From positions 1-60,161 of the forward strand of contig JAOAPI010000188.1 in NCBI GenBank assembly GCA_025462865.1: a stretch of DNA of 60,161 bases, written 5' to 3'. Shown piece by piece: positions 32,602 to 42,431 of this stretch (the stretch's first letter is position 1; each line of letters starts with the position of its first letter). Made by a program: the position numbers and the translations under genes. The notes under the pieces are model-generated. The model did no database searches. It saw only the letters and a list, made by a program, of their open reading frames with translations, and was not told the origin of the DNA. This stretch comes from Candidatus Sulfotelmatobacter sp. Its GTDB lineage: Bacteria; Acidobacteriota; Terriglobia; Terriglobales; Acidobacteriaceae.

Positions 32602-35166
32602 ATGGATATAGCGCAAGATTTCTTGAGACAGCGCTTTCCAATACTGGAAAAGTTGCGCATTTCTGACGGTTCGGACACCGCCGAAAATCTGGCCACGTTC
32701 ATGGGTGTGCTGCTCGCGGCCATGGAGCGGTCCCGGTACGCATCCTTCTGCTTTGTTTTTCCCAGAAAGCAAGCAATTGCTCCCCTCAGCGCCGTGCTGT
32801 ACTCACTTTCACGGTTCTCAGTAGAGTTTCCGGCGTTGGCTGAGGAATACGCACAGCGCAGTTTCCAGAAGGGGCAGCGGGTCAGACTGGTTCCGGAAGG
32901 CAAGATATATGTTTTTGGTGGTGTGTGGCCAGGATTGGAAACCCGATTTCGTCTGGAGCTTCTCAATGAAAACGCCGCATTCACGTGGCCCATCTCCGAA
33001 ATCCTGCGGATAGAGCCCACACAACGCAAGATCCCCAAAGGTCGCTTCGCTGATGCTGACAACGCGCGAAGTGCAGCACCGCTCTCGCCTCTCGACAGGC
33101 TGATCGGCACCAGGACATTTGGGAACTCGTCTCTCGGCCGTAATTATGTCCTCTACCTGGGCGGGCGTAACGAAATGGAAAAATTCCTCGAAAACACCTC
33201 CCTCATTGGTACGACGTCCGGGATGGCGTGCTCCGTCGGTGCTCTGCTTGCAGCCGGGCATATTGATGAAAGCGGTACGATCAGGCATCACGACAGCTAT
33301 CAGGCGGCGGGAGAACCCTTAATTGCTATCAGCTCACAGATCGAGAATGTCGCCGCGGCATGCGGCACTGCGGCACCGCGCTCGAGGGTTGTCATCGTCG
33401 ATGGAGCTAGGCGCATCACGGACCTTTCCCGCTTCGATTCCATCGCAGAGAGGCAGAATCTCATCATCGTGGCCGAAACCGATGACGAGGACAAGCTTCG
33501 GGAACTTCATGATCGCGGCTGCAGATTCTGGCGGTTTTCGCTGGAGGATCTCGAAATGAAAGGGCAGGGGGAAAACGGCGGACGCTTCTTCGATGGAATT
33601 TTCCGCTCTGCCCGCAACGAGGCAACACTTAAGGCTGAGATCACTCCCTGCGTCAACGACCACCTTGAGCAGTTGAGCGTGGCGCTCGACATGTGCCAGA
33701 AAACCCTGGGCGAGTCGGAAGGCGATGAAACGCATCATCTTCTCGTACAGATTTTCGGCCTGCTCACGCATTGTGCCGGACTTCTTGAACCACCAGATCA
33801 CGCAGAGCGGGATCGTCTGCGAGTGAAATCTGACAGAATCATCTCCGCCGCTGGCGCCCGCATGATGTGGCTGCCTGATACGCCGGCGACGGCTCTCAGG
33901 GACGCCTGCAAAGCCCTCAAGAGCGCGATTGAAGATCCGCAGCTCGGCGAGGCGAAGGGGAGGGCGACACGGGAGCTTCTTGATAATCTTCAGCGCGAAG
34001 GCGTAGCGGGAATCGGCCTTGTCGCCAGGTCGGCCTCCCATCGCCGGGTAGTGCAAGCCTGGGCCGAGAACAAGGCTCTGACTTATCCTGTGCTCCTGCC
34101 GTCCGGCCCGGCCGCTGGAGACTTTTTCGAGCGACTCATCTGTACGGCGTGGTCGAATTCCGGACAATTCGCACATCTTGTCAGGCGACACGCTGCGCCT
34201 CTGATTTATCTCGTCGCGTATCCTTTCGAGGGCCGGTGGCTCCGGCTGTTCAAGCGACGCCAGAGAGACGCATCAGCGATCCCGTCTATCAGCTCCTCTG
34301 AAAAGACCGGCCTTGTGGGTCTTTCCGGCGACCATCTCTGGCCCGAAGAGCCGGTCGCTCCGCCTGCGAGCGACGAATCGGGCGACGACGGCGTGTCCGC
34401 CTACGACTTCGAAGAAGTCTTCAACCGGAGCGGCGTGCCTCCGGTAGCGGAGCCAGGTGAGGATAGTGTGCCCGCCAGACTTGTCAGTTTTTCAGGCGAC
34501 TCATTTGCCTTTCTGACAGAGACGCTTCGCATCCCTGTCATAACCGAGCTGGTATCAGGCGAAGTTGACGAGCGATATAAGGTTCCGCTTCGCAAGCTCA
34601 GGGAAATACGTCCGGGTGACGTTCTTGTCTTTCGCGACGGCGGGAGGAAGGATGTCATCCGGGCGCTCGCGGACGCTCAGCTGGGGGCGCAGGCGCCGTT
34701 TCTACGTGAAACTGCCGCGCGGTGGCATCAGGCGCTACGGCAATCGAGTCTCGGCGAGGCTGCGCTGATAAATGAGCTCGAAGAAGTGAACTGCCCACGC
34801 ACATCCCAGACTGTGCATTCCTGGCTAACCGACGATTCGATGATCGGCCCGCAGACAAGAGCTGACCTCGAAGCCATAGCCTATGCTGTGGGTGACCAGA
34901 AACTTCTGGAAAGCGTCCCTGAAATGTGGAACGCCATTCAGGTTCTGAGGGGAGAGCATCTGAGTGCCGGAATGCGGCTGTCCCGGATTCTCCTTGAGCA
35001 GCTGCCACAGCGCCGGGCGCAACTGCACGAAGGCAAGACCCGCGTTGAAATCGACAATGCAACAAGCGCCTGGATCGTTCAGGTGGAAAACATAGGGGAC
35101 CGCGCGGAACTCCGCCCGCGATCACAGATCAACACGGTTCTGTCCTATGACGAGGATCTAGTCTGA
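32602..35166 (+). CDS. drmE: DrmE-like DISARM protein
   Basis: This 854-aa protein carries no classical motif I can point to. It opens MDIAQDFLRQRFPILEKLRI, with later AAMERSRYASFCFVFPRKQA and VLYLGGRNEMEKFLENTS. A central acidic, disordered linker lies around residues 575-605. The C-terminal part is helical (VPLRKLREIRPGDVLVFRDG and beyond). Its size, its position as first gene of a four-gene operon ending in drmA and drmB, and its overall character fit DrmE, the protein of unknown role specific to class 2 DISARM. Because the call leans on context, another large defence ATPase-like accessory protein remains possible. The next gene starts nine bases later. Confidence 0.6.
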   Translation: MDIAQDFLRQRFPILEKLRISDGSDTAENLATFMGVLLAAMERSRYASFCFVFPRKQAIAPLSAVLYSLSRFSVEFPALAEEYAQRSFQKGQRVRLVPEGKIYVFGGVWPGLETRFRLELLNENAAFTWPISEILRIEPTQRKIPKGRFADADNARSAAPLSPLDRLIGTRTFGNSSLGRNYVLYLGGRNEMEKFLENTSLIGTTSGMACSVGALLAAGHIDESGTIRHHDSYQAAGEPLIAISSQIENVAAACGTAAPRSRVVIVDGARRITDLSRFDSIAERQNLIIVAETDDEDKLRELHDRGCRFWRFSLEDLEMKGQGENGGRFFDGIFRSARNEATLKAEITPCVNDHLEQLSVALDMCQKTLGESEGDETHHLLVQIFGLLTHCAGLLEPPDHAERDRLRVKSDRIISAAGARMMWLPDTPATALRDACKALKSAIEDPQLGEAKGRATRELLDNLQREGVAGIGLVARSASHRRVVQAWAENKALTYPVLLPSGPAAGDFFERLICTAWSNSGQFAHLVRRHAAPLIYLVAYPFEGRWLRLFKRRQRDASAIPSISSSEKTGLVGLSGDHLWPEEPVAPPASDESGDDGVSAYDFEEVFNRSGVPPVAEPGEDSVPARLVSFSGDSFAFLTETLRIPVITELVSGEVDERYKVPLRKLREIRPGDVLVFRDGGRKDVIRALADAQLGAQAPFLRETAARWHQALRQSSLGEAALINELEEVNCPRTSQTVHSWLTDDSMIGPQTRADLEAIAYAVGDQKLLESVPEMWNAIQVLRGEHLSAGMRLSRILLEQLPQRRAQLHEGKTRVEIDNATSAWIVQVENIGDRAELRPRSQINTVLSYDEDLV

Positions 35167-35175
35167 GGACTATCG

Positions 35176-36948
35176 ATGGCAAAGATGATACCGCCGCACT
35201 GGCATGAAAAAACGCCTTCCAGCGAGCAGCGTATCTTTAATATGCTGCAGAACGATCCCGCAACGGTGGATTGGGTGGTTCTTCATTCTCTTAATCTCAA
35301 ACAATCCGGTACTCGGCCCTACGGTGAAATCGACTTTGTGGTCCTGATTCCTGCCGCAGGAGTAATCTGTTTGGAAGTCAAGGGAGGGCGCGTCGCCTGC
35401 GCCAACGGCACCTGGACCTCAACCGATTCATTCGGGAAAACCCACACACTCAAACGCAGCCCCTTCAAGCAGGCCCAGGAAGGCATGCATGAACTGCGGG
35501 CCGGGCTTGAAGAGCGCCTAAAACGGACTCCGATCTTTTACCAAGTTCCCTTCGGATATGCCGTTGTCTTCACGGACGTGGAGGCACCACCGGCGGACAT
35601 CGGAACGGAGCCGTGGGAGGTGATCGATTGTCATGGTCTAACCGCAGGAATAGCCGGTCTGCTGGTGAAGGCGGTCAAACAGCAGCGCAACCGACTAAAG
35701 ATACGCTCCTCGCCGCCAGAACCGCAGCCTGCGATCCTGAAACAGATGCGGGATACGCTGAGACCCGACTTCGAGAGAATCGTTACGCGCGGCACACTTG
35801 TGAGCGACTCGGAACGCAAACTTCTCAGCCTGACCGAAGAGCAATACGAAGTGCTCGACCTTCTTGCGGGCAATCCACGCTGTCTGTTCGAGGGTGCGGC
35901 CGGAACCGGCAAGACCCTGCTCGCCCTTGAGTTTTCGCGTCGGTTAGCGCGGGCCGGTGATCGCGTCCTTCTTATATGCTTCAACCGGCTTCTCGGCGAG
36001 TGGTTCTCTGCCGAGATCACCGCAGCTGGTGCGACAACCAACGTCATCTGCGGACGATTTTACAAATGCCTCCGCGATACGATTGCCACTTCCGCCATCG
36101 CCTCGGAATTCTTCGAGGCCGAAAAAAGCGCCGAGGGCGCACACCTCTTTAACAGCGTCTACCCGCTTTATGGACAGTTCGCGATTGAACAGTGTACTCA
36201 GAAATTCGACGTTATCGTCATGGATGAAGCGCAGGATCTGATGAAGCCCGCCGTGCTTCAGATGCTCGACGCGTGGCTGAAGGGTGGACTTGCAAAGGGC
36301 CGGTGGGCATTCTTCGGGGATTTCCACCGCCAAGCCATCTACGGGACCGGAAGCTCGGTGAACCCAAATGAAGCGCTCGCGTCTAGCTGCACTTCTTACG
36401 CGCGAGCCGCACTGCGCCAGAACTGCCGCAACACACGAAGGATCGGTGAGGAAACCGCGCTTCTGTCCGGTTTCGAATCACCACCGTACCGCATGGGGCA
36501 GATTGACGGCGCGCCGGTAGAGTATCTGAATTACGACGATCTGGATTCGCAGCGCAGTGCGCTCGAACGGGTTCTCTCGCAAATGGCTTCGGAGACCGAC
36601 ATCAAACCCGCAGATGTGGTAGTCCTCTCCAGATACCGTCTGGAGCAGTCGGCTGCTGCGGGCGTCACGAACACCACCGAATTCTGTATCCGCCCGGCTG
36701 ATGCCCCCGCCTCCCCGACCACGCGAAAACCGACGTTTCTCTTCGCGACGGCTCAGGCATTCAAAGGAATGGAAAGCAAAATTGTGGTCCTTTGCGATGT
36801 TGATCGCATCGAGAGCGAGGAGGACCGCTCTCTTCTTTACGTGGCAATGTCGCGCGCGCGCAGCCTGTTGACTGTGCTGCTTCATACCCATACAAAGACG
36901 GCTGTGCGGGAGGCTTTCAGCAGAAAGATGTCGGAGCAATGGAGGTGA
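35176..36948 (+). CDS. NERD nuclease domain fused to a UvrD-like SF1 helicase
   Basis: The 590-aa protein has an N-terminal nuclease-related domain: YGEIDFVVL with Asp53, then VICLEVKGG with Glu67 and Lys69, matching a PD-(D/E)xK site. A superfamily 1 helicase follows, with Walker A GAAGTGKT at 240-247, Walker B VIVMDEAQDLMKPA, then FFGDFHRQAIYG and LRQNCRNTRRIGEE, and a C-terminal FKGMESKIVVLC and YVAMSRARSLLTVLL. Such proteins couple DNA unwinding to possible cleavage. In this operon it sits where a DISARM locus would usually have other genes, and no phospholipase D-like DrmC is present, so it may supply the nuclease function. It ends four bases before the drmA start, and its stop lies within the drmA ribosome binding site. 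Confidence 0.8.
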   Translation: MAKMIPPHWHEKTPSSEQRIFNMLQNDPATVDWVVLHSLNLKQSGTRPYGEIDFVVLIPAAGVICLEVKGGRVACANGTWTSTDSFGKTHTLKRSPFKQAQEGMHELRAGLEERLKRTPIFYQVPFGYAVVFTDVEAPPADIGTEPWEVIDCHGLTAGIAGLLVKAVKQQRNRLKIRSSPPEPQPAILKQMRDTLRPDFERIVTRGTLVSDSERKLLSLTEEQYEVLDLLAGNPRCLFEGAAGTGKTLLALEFSRRLARAGDRVLLICFNRLLGEWFSAEITAAGATTNVICGRFYKCLRDTIATSAIASEFFEAEKSAEGAHLFNSVYPLYGQFAIEQCTQKFDVIVMDEAQDLMKPAVLQMLDAWLKGGLAKGRWAFFGDFHRQAIYGTGSSVNPNEALASSCTSYARAALRQNCRNTRRIGEETALLSGFESPPYRMGQIDGAPVEYLNYDDLDSQRSALERVLSQMASETDIKPADVVVLSRYRLEQSAAAGVTNTTEFCIRPADAPASPTTRKPTFLFATAQAFKGMESKIVVLCDVDRIESEEDRSLLYVAMSRARSLLTVLLHTHTKTAVREAFSRKMSEQWR

Positions 36949-36952
36949 ACCG

Positions 36953-39900
36953 TTGAGTACCGCAGTGCGCAGCGAAATTCTCGATTTTCTGCGGCGCGAA
37001 CTAATCGGCCCTGATCCCGGATTTCCTGCCCAGCAGCTCGATCGCGAGGAAATTCTGCGACCCCAGGACCCGCCGCGACTCCGCTACAGCGCCGGAGTGC
37101 TTTTCCCCCGAAAGGCGGAAGTGTCCATTGCCGAGACCGCTACGGAGGCGGAGGTGGAATCCGAAAGCAGCGCGGTTTCGGAAGGCGAGGATCTGGAGAA
37201 CGAAGAAACCGGCACAGGTGATCCGCGGGCGGATGAGCGTGGCGAAGGGGAGATTACGACTGACCAGGAGGTGAATCGGGCTAATGAATATCTCCCGAGC
37301 GCAATGGGAATCTCAGCGCTGCTGCGGCCTCCTGAGAAGCTTCAGGTGCGCGTAAAATGCGGCCGCTATGAACGCGCCAAAATTCCCGGCCTTGGCCGTC
37401 AGGACAAGGAAGGCAAGTGGCAGGATCACTGGTTTCGTCGTGCGATTAACACCGTCGTCGATATCGACTGTTCAGATTTTGCTGCTCCGACTCCGGTTAT
37501 CCGCAAATTCAAGATGACTGTAGACGGTGTGGAAACCCCGCTGGTCCTGCATGTGTTCAGCCGTCCTCATCTGCGCGCACGGGAGCCGGGACCGGAACGA
37601 ATCATCACATTCACCCTGCTGAATAACAGAACCGCAGCAGCACAACGGCCCAGGGACGAAGAGTGCTTCTTTCAGTGTGGCTTCGAAGTTTCGGAACCTG
37701 CCGGAAAGGCGTGTTTTCTGGAATACCCGGAACGCATCGGCGCAGCGCTGGATGCCGAGGAACAGTCTCTCCGTCTCCTTTTTTCCCACGTCAAAACGTT
37801 TGCCGTCGGCCACGGTTGTGCAGCCGAGTGGAACGACCCCTCAGAGGCCGCCACGACCGGAATCCACACGGACTCACTGCCATCCCACGAAATAAAGCCA
37901 ATCGTACCCCGTCAAATCGAGAATCTTGATCTCGCGATGCAGGAGCTGTCCGCCGACAGCGCCAAAGCGGTTACGCTCTGCCGTCGCCTTGCTGACGAAT
38001 ACGAGCGGTGGATAGGTGACAAGGAAAGTGAGATTCCTCTTCTCGGAGCGGAACATCGTGAACCCGCACAACGGCACCTGCAGGGTTGTCGCAGCGCTCT
38101 GGGACGGATGCGCGCAGGCATTACGCTTCTGGGAACCGATATTCTCGTCAACCGGGCATTCGCACTGATGAACCAAGCGATGCTGGAGCAGCAGTTCCAC
38201 TATGAACTGGCCTCAAATCCCCTGAAGCAGCGGAAATGGATTAAAGAAAAGGACAACCTCGTCCTTGAACGTCCTTTCGTGCGGCCTGACTTTTCAGACA
38301 TACCGCAGAATCGGGGACGCTGGAGGCCGTTCCAGCTCGCGTTCATACTGATGAATCTGCTCGCGATGAGTGACCGGCAAAGCGATGAGCGCAAGATTGT
38401 AGATCTCATCTGGTTCCCGACGGGCGGCGGCAAAACAGAGGCGTATCTCGGTCTTACTGCATTCACCATTTTCTGGCGTCGTCTGCAGAATCCCAGAAAC
38501 GACGGCACGACTGCGCTCATGCGCTACACCCTCCGTCTGCTGACAACTCAGCAGTACCAGCGCGCGGCGTCGCTGATTTGCGCCTGCGAGAAAATTCGGA
38601 GGGACCCTGAGCAGGAACTCGGGGGGACGCCGATTTCCATCGGGCTCTGGGTCGGGGGTGACGTGACGCCGATCAGGCACGACGATGCGGTCAGGAAGTT
38701 TCAGGATCTTCTCAGGGGTGAGCGGGAAAACCCGTTCGTCATGCTGAATTGCCCGTGGTGCGGCGCGCAGATGGGACCTGTTGAATTCGGCCGGAGCAAC
38801 AGGGTTAAGGGATACCGCCAATATTCGAGCCCGAAACGGATCGAGTTCTGCTGCGATGATCCCGACTGCGACTTCAATAACGGACTGCCGCTGCATGTTG
38901 TGGACGAGGCCATTTACGCAAACCGGCCGACCCTGCTTATCGGAACGGTCGATAAGTTTGCTCTGCTGCCCTGGTATCCGGATGCCCGCGGGCTGTTTGG
39001 GCTCGACACCGACGGGCGATGTCTGCCGCCTGAACTCGTCATTCAGGACGAACTGCACCTCATCTCTGGCCCGCTAGGATCAATGGTGGGGCACTACGAA
39101 ACCGTTCTTGACCAGTTGTGCACGCGTGAACTGGATGGAGTCAACATTCCGGCCAAGATTGTCGCTTCAACGGCGACTATCTGCAGGGCGAGTGAACAGG
39201 TGCACAATCTCTATGGCAGGTCTGTCTTTCTCTTCCCTCCGCAGGGATTGCAGGCCGGTGAATCCTTCTTTGCACGCGAAGACAGGACAACCCCAGGCCG
39301 TCTTTATGTCGGTGTTTTCGCGACTGCCCTCTCCTCGCACGTGACCGCACAGATCCGCGTGATGGCCGCTCTCCTTCAGGCGGTGAAGAGTCTGTCGGAG
39401 AAAGACCCCGAAAAACTCGACCCTTACTGGACGCTGATGTCCTATTTCAACAGTCTCCGGGAGCTTGGGCACGCTGCAACGCTTATCAGGGCTGACATCA
39501 CGGATTATCTGAACGCCATGTGGGACCGCCTGGAGATCCGGCGCGTTAGTGGCAACGATCCCAGACGATTCATCAATGCGGATCGCGAACTCACAAGCCG
39601 CATTCAAAGCACCGAGATTCCCGATGTGCTGCAACAACTGTTCGTGAAGTGGGACGGGACAAAGGAAACACTGCCGATTGATGTCTGCCTAGCGACGAAT
39701 ATGATTCAGGTCGGACTGGACGTGCCAAGGCTCGGCCTCATGACCGTAGTCGGCCAGCCCAAAACGACCTCGGAATACATCCAGGCGACAAGCCGTGTGG
39801 GACGATCCCGTCCGGGCCTCGTTGTCACGGTCTACAATCCGTCGAAACCCCGCGATCGCTCTCATTTTGAACATTTCCGTTCCTATCACCAGAGCATTTA

Positions 39901-40345
39901 CCGGTGGGTTGAGCCAACAAGCGTTACTCCCTTCGCTGTGCCAGTACGCGACCGCGCGCTGCATGCGCTCGCAGTGACTCTCATACGCTATCTTGGCGAA
40001 CAGGATGCCCGAACCTGGCCGCAGCCGTGGAAACCCGTCGAGAATTTGGCACCGCGCGCAATTCAGCTGATCACAGAGCGAGTGGAACTGATCGACCCGG
40101 ACGAAGCGACTGCTACACGACAGCAGCTGGAGGAGATTTTCGCCGATTGGAGGCGCAATCCTCCTCCGCGCTACGGTGACTTCAGGCCGCCTTCTCCCGA
40201 TACTCCGCTCATGTATCCGAGCGGAACACAGAAACTGGCCGAGTGGAGCGAGCCCACCTATCCCACACCGAGCTCAATGCGCAATGTCGATTCAACCTGC
40301 GATGCCCGCGTAGTACCACGGTTTCCGCAACCAGAGGAGGTCTGA
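36953..40345 (+). CDS. drmA: DrmA, DISARM helicase
   Basis: The 1130-aa protein is an SF2-type helicase. Motif I is FPTGGGKTEAY (PTGGGKT at 489-495) and motif II is DELH at 699-702 in QDELHLISGPLG. The C-terminal motifs are MIQVGLDVPRLGLM and TSEYIQATSRVGRSRPG. A Cys pair group (CPWCGAQMG, then CCDDPDC) forms an inserted zinc-like element. The first 180 residues contain an acidic stretch. These features and length match DrmA, the core helicase that with DrmB recognises incoming phage DNA. Translation starts at a TTG 36953, supported by GGAGGTG six bases upstream. The drmB gene follows after seven bases. The identification is strong. Confidence 0.85.
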   Translation: MSTAVRSEILDFLRRELIGPDPGFPAQQLDREEILRPQDPPRLRYSAGVLFPRKAEVSIAETATEAEVESESSAVSEGEDLENEETGTGDPRADERGEGEITTDQEVNRANEYLPSAMGISALLRPPEKLQVRVKCGRYERAKIPGLGRQDKEGKWQDHWFRRAINTVVDIDCSDFAAPTPVIRKFKMTVDGVETPLVLHVFSRPHLRAREPGPERIITFTLLNNRTAAAQRPRDEECFFQCGFEVSEPAGKACFLEYPERIGAALDAEEQSLRLLFSHVKTFAVGHGCAAEWNDPSEAATTGIHTDSLPSHEIKPIVPRQIENLDLAMQELSADSAKAVTLCRRLADEYERWIGDKESEIPLLGAEHREPAQRHLQGCRSALGRMRAGITLLGTDILVNRAFALMNQAMLEQQFHYELASNPLKQRKWIKEKDNLVLERPFVRPDFSDIPQNRGRWRPFQLAFILMNLLAMSDRQSDERKIVDLIWFPTGGGKTEAYLGLTAFTIFWRRLQNPRNDGTTALMRYTLRLLTTQQYQRAASLICACEKIRRDPEQELGGTPISIGLWVGGDVTPIRHDDAVRKFQDLLRGERENPFVMLNCPWCGAQMGPVEFGRSNRVKGYRQYSSPKRIEFCCDDPDCDFNNGLPLHVVDEAIYANRPTLLIGTVDKFALLPWYPDARGLFGLDTDGRCLPPELVIQDELHLISGPLGSMVGHYETVLDQLCTRELDGVNIPAKIVASTATICRASEQVHNLYGRSVFLFPPQGLQAGESFFAREDRTTPGRLYVGVFATALSSHVTAQIRVMAALLQAVKSLSEKDPEKLDPYWTLMSYFNSLRELGHAATLIRADITDYLNAMWDRLEIRRVSGNDPRRFINADRELTSRIQSTEIPDVLQQLFVKWDGTKETLPIDVCLATNMIQVGLDVPRLGLMTVVGQPKTTSEYIQATSRVGRSRPGLVVTVYNPSKPRDRSHFEHFRSYHQSIYRWVEPTSVTPFAVPVRDRALHALAVTLIRYLGEQDARTWPQPWKPVENLAPRAIQLITERVELIDPDEATATRQQLEEIFADWRRNPPPRYGDFRPPSPDTPLMYPSGTQKLAEWSEPTYPTPSSMRNVDSTCDARVVPRFPQPEEV

Positions 40346-40352
40346 GTTCACG

Positions 40353-42209
40353 ATGCCCGCTGACCGACCAATTCGTCGAGGCCAGCTGATTTCTCCTTTT
40401 GGAGTGGGGGCCATGATCTCCTTTCCTCGGGACGAATCGCTGATGACCGCCGGTCTTGACGCGTGGACAGATCACGCGCGGAAAAAGTGTCCCCCGGACT
40501 GGCTCGTCCGTGAGGAGCGCCTGGAAGCCAGGCTGGGAGTGACACACCTCAGGCTACCCCCGGAGCACCGCGATCCCGGAACCGGAGTCACATACGCCAA
40601 CGAAGACATTCCCTTCGTCCGATTTCCCCGCTGGCACTACTGTCACTTCTGCGGCGGCATGGAGGAGCTTCCGCTATTTGCAAACAACCGCCAGAGATGT
40701 AGGGCCTTTCCCTGGCCGACGCGAAACTGCGTTCAGCGCGCACGCAAGCCCTGGCTGATTCCGGTGAGATTTATTACCGCCTGCCCGCAAGGTCACATAC
40801 AGGACTTTCCCTTTATGGAATGGGTGCACCGCGGCCAAGCGTCGACCGACAACTGTAGACTCCGGCTTATGGCGGGGAGATCCTCAGCCGGCCTGACCGG
40901 CATCAAGATTAGCTGCACGTGCGGTCAGATCCGCAGCCTTGGTGGCATATTTGATTTCAACGAAGAGCGCGGCGGTGCGCTTCACCGGATTGGCTGCGAC
41001 TGCCGCGGTCTGCGTCCCTGGTTCGGTGAGTGGGAAAATCATCCGGGTTGCGGCGAATTCCTGCAGGTTGTCCAGCGGGGGGCGTCAAACGTGTATTTCC
41101 CTCATGTAGTCAGTTCGATCTATCTGCCTTTGTGGGCGGAGGCAACAGCGAGCGGCATTGTCAAGGCTCTCGAAGACCCGAGAGTCTGGGGGCCTCTTTC
41201 CTCGGGCTTGGTAGACAGCAAAATCTCGGCAGACCGATGTGAGATGGTCGGATCGATGCGCAATCTCGATGCGGAGGAGCTACGCAAGGCCGCGCAACGT
41301 AAACTGGAAGGAATTCCCGAACCAGCTATACTCGCGACGCAAACCGAGGAAGCCTTCCGACGGAGCGAGTATGACGCTCTGAAAGCAGGTCGCGGTGCGC
41401 CACAAAGTGATCTGCTGGTGGAACCGGCAAGCGTTCAGGAGTACGCCGCACCTATCTTGTCATCTTTTTCCTATCTTGCTCTTATCCATAAACTGAGGGA
41501 AACACGCGCACTCGCGGGATTCACGCGTCTGCTGCCACCGGATGGAAATCTTGCGAGTCCACGCCTCCAACGTTTGGCTCTAGACCAGCGAATAGACTGG
41601 CTACCCGCCATGATTGTCAGAGGTGAGGGCTTGTTCATTGAATTTGATCGAGCCCGCCTGGACGCATGGCTCAACAGAACGCAGGCGATCCGGGATCGCA
41701 TCGCGAACCTCAATGGGACTTATAACGTCAGGCGTGTCGCTCAAGGCCAGAACCCGCGTCCTGTTACGCCCGAGTTCGTGCTCCTGCACACATTCGCGCA
41801 CGTACTGATTAATCAGCTTGCATATGACTGCGGCTACGGCAGTGCATCACTGCGAGAACGGCTCTACTGTTCCGACGATAATCCAGACGAACCTATGTGC
41901 GGAGTCCTGATCTACACGGCATCGGGAGACTCTGAAGGCTCCATGGGAGGATTGGTTCGGCAGGGCGAGCGTGGAACATTTGAGAACATTGTGGCTCGTG
42001 CTATTCAGAAAGCGGCCTGGTGTTCATCGGACCCGGTCTGCATCGAGAGCCAAGGACAGGGAGCCGATAATTGCAATCTATCTGCATGTCACAGTTGCTG
42101 TCTAGTTCCGGAGACGTCCTGTGAAGAGGGTAATCGTCTTCTGGATCGGGCGCTTCTCGTCGGGAAACCGGGAGAGCCGGATATTGGTTTCTTTATCGTC
42201 ACACCTTGA
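40353..42209 (+). CDS. drmB: DrmB, DISARM protein with DUF1998
   Basis: The 618-aa protein has an N-terminal zinc-ribbon-like region (HYCHFCGG, ACPQGHIQDFPF, CTCGQIRSL, CDCRGLRPW). Its C-terminal DUF1998 domain contains LLHTFAHVLINQLAYDCGY, GVLIYTASGDSEGSMGGLV and the Cys-rich NCNLSACHSCCLVPETSC. This is the DrmB pattern. DrmB pairs with the DrmA helicase in all DISARM classes. It is the last gene of the operon, and no drmC-like phospholipase D gene (HxKxxxxD motif) follows: the next 222 bases are non-coding up to the sensor gene. Confidence 0.86.
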   Translation: MPADRPIRRGQLISPFGVGAMISFPRDESLMTAGLDAWTDHARKKCPPDWLVREERLEARLGVTHLRLPPEHRDPGTGVTYANEDIPFVRFPRWHYCHFCGGMEELPLFANNRQRCRAFPWPTRNCVQRARKPWLIPVRFITACPQGHIQDFPFMEWVHRGQASTDNCRLRLMAGRSSAGLTGIKISCTCGQIRSLGGIFDFNEERGGALHRIGCDCRGLRPWFGEWENHPGCGEFLQVVQRGASNVYFPHVVSSIYLPLWAEATASGIVKALEDPRVWGPLSSGLVDSKISADRCEMVGSMRNLDAEELRKAAQRKLEGIPEPAILATQTEEAFRRSEYDALKAGRGAPQSDLLVEPASVQEYAAPILSSFSYLALIHKLRETRALAGFTRLLPPDGNLASPRLQRLALDQRIDWLPAMIVRGEGLFIEFDRARLDAWLNRTQAIRDRIANLNGTYNVRRVAQGQNPRPVTPEFVLLHTFAHVLINQLAYDCGYGSASLRERLYCSDDNPDEPMCGVLIYTASGDSEGSMGGLVRQGERGTFENIVARAIQKAAWCSSDPVCIESQGQGADNCNLSACHSCCLVPETSCEEGNRLLDRALLVGKPGEPDIGFFIVTP

Positions 42210-42355
42210 CCAACATGTACATCCTGCCCAGCTCTGGTCACGTTCATACCTGATCTTTAGCACACAATCGGCACATGCTTGTCACATAGTGTTTGAGCTC
42301 TGCTGTCTTCAAAAGTAACTTCTGACTTATCGGCCGTCAGTCGAGGGACGTTGAC

Positions 42356-42385
42356 TTGACCCCCTTGCTGCTAAGCAGATACTAT
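42356..42385 (+). promoter_or_regulatory. Possible sigma-70-type promoter of the PAS-GAF gene
   Basis: TTGACC (42356-42361) and TACTAT (42380-42385) are separated by 18 bases, five and four matches to the standard hexamers. The gene starts 47 bases downstream. The match is moderate, and acidobacterial promoter rules are poorly known to me. Confidence 0.3.
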
Positions 42386-42431
42386 CGGGCCGGATAACCG
42401 CGACAGCTTTAGCAATCGCCGCAGCAACAAT

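Noticed and set aside
28571..42275. Similar short motifs (GCACACAA, two bases, GGCAC) at 28572-28586 and 42260-42274 flanking the restriction and DISARM block, as possible att sites
   Set aside because: Only 13 of 17 positions match and the motif is simple; chance cannot be excluded by eye.
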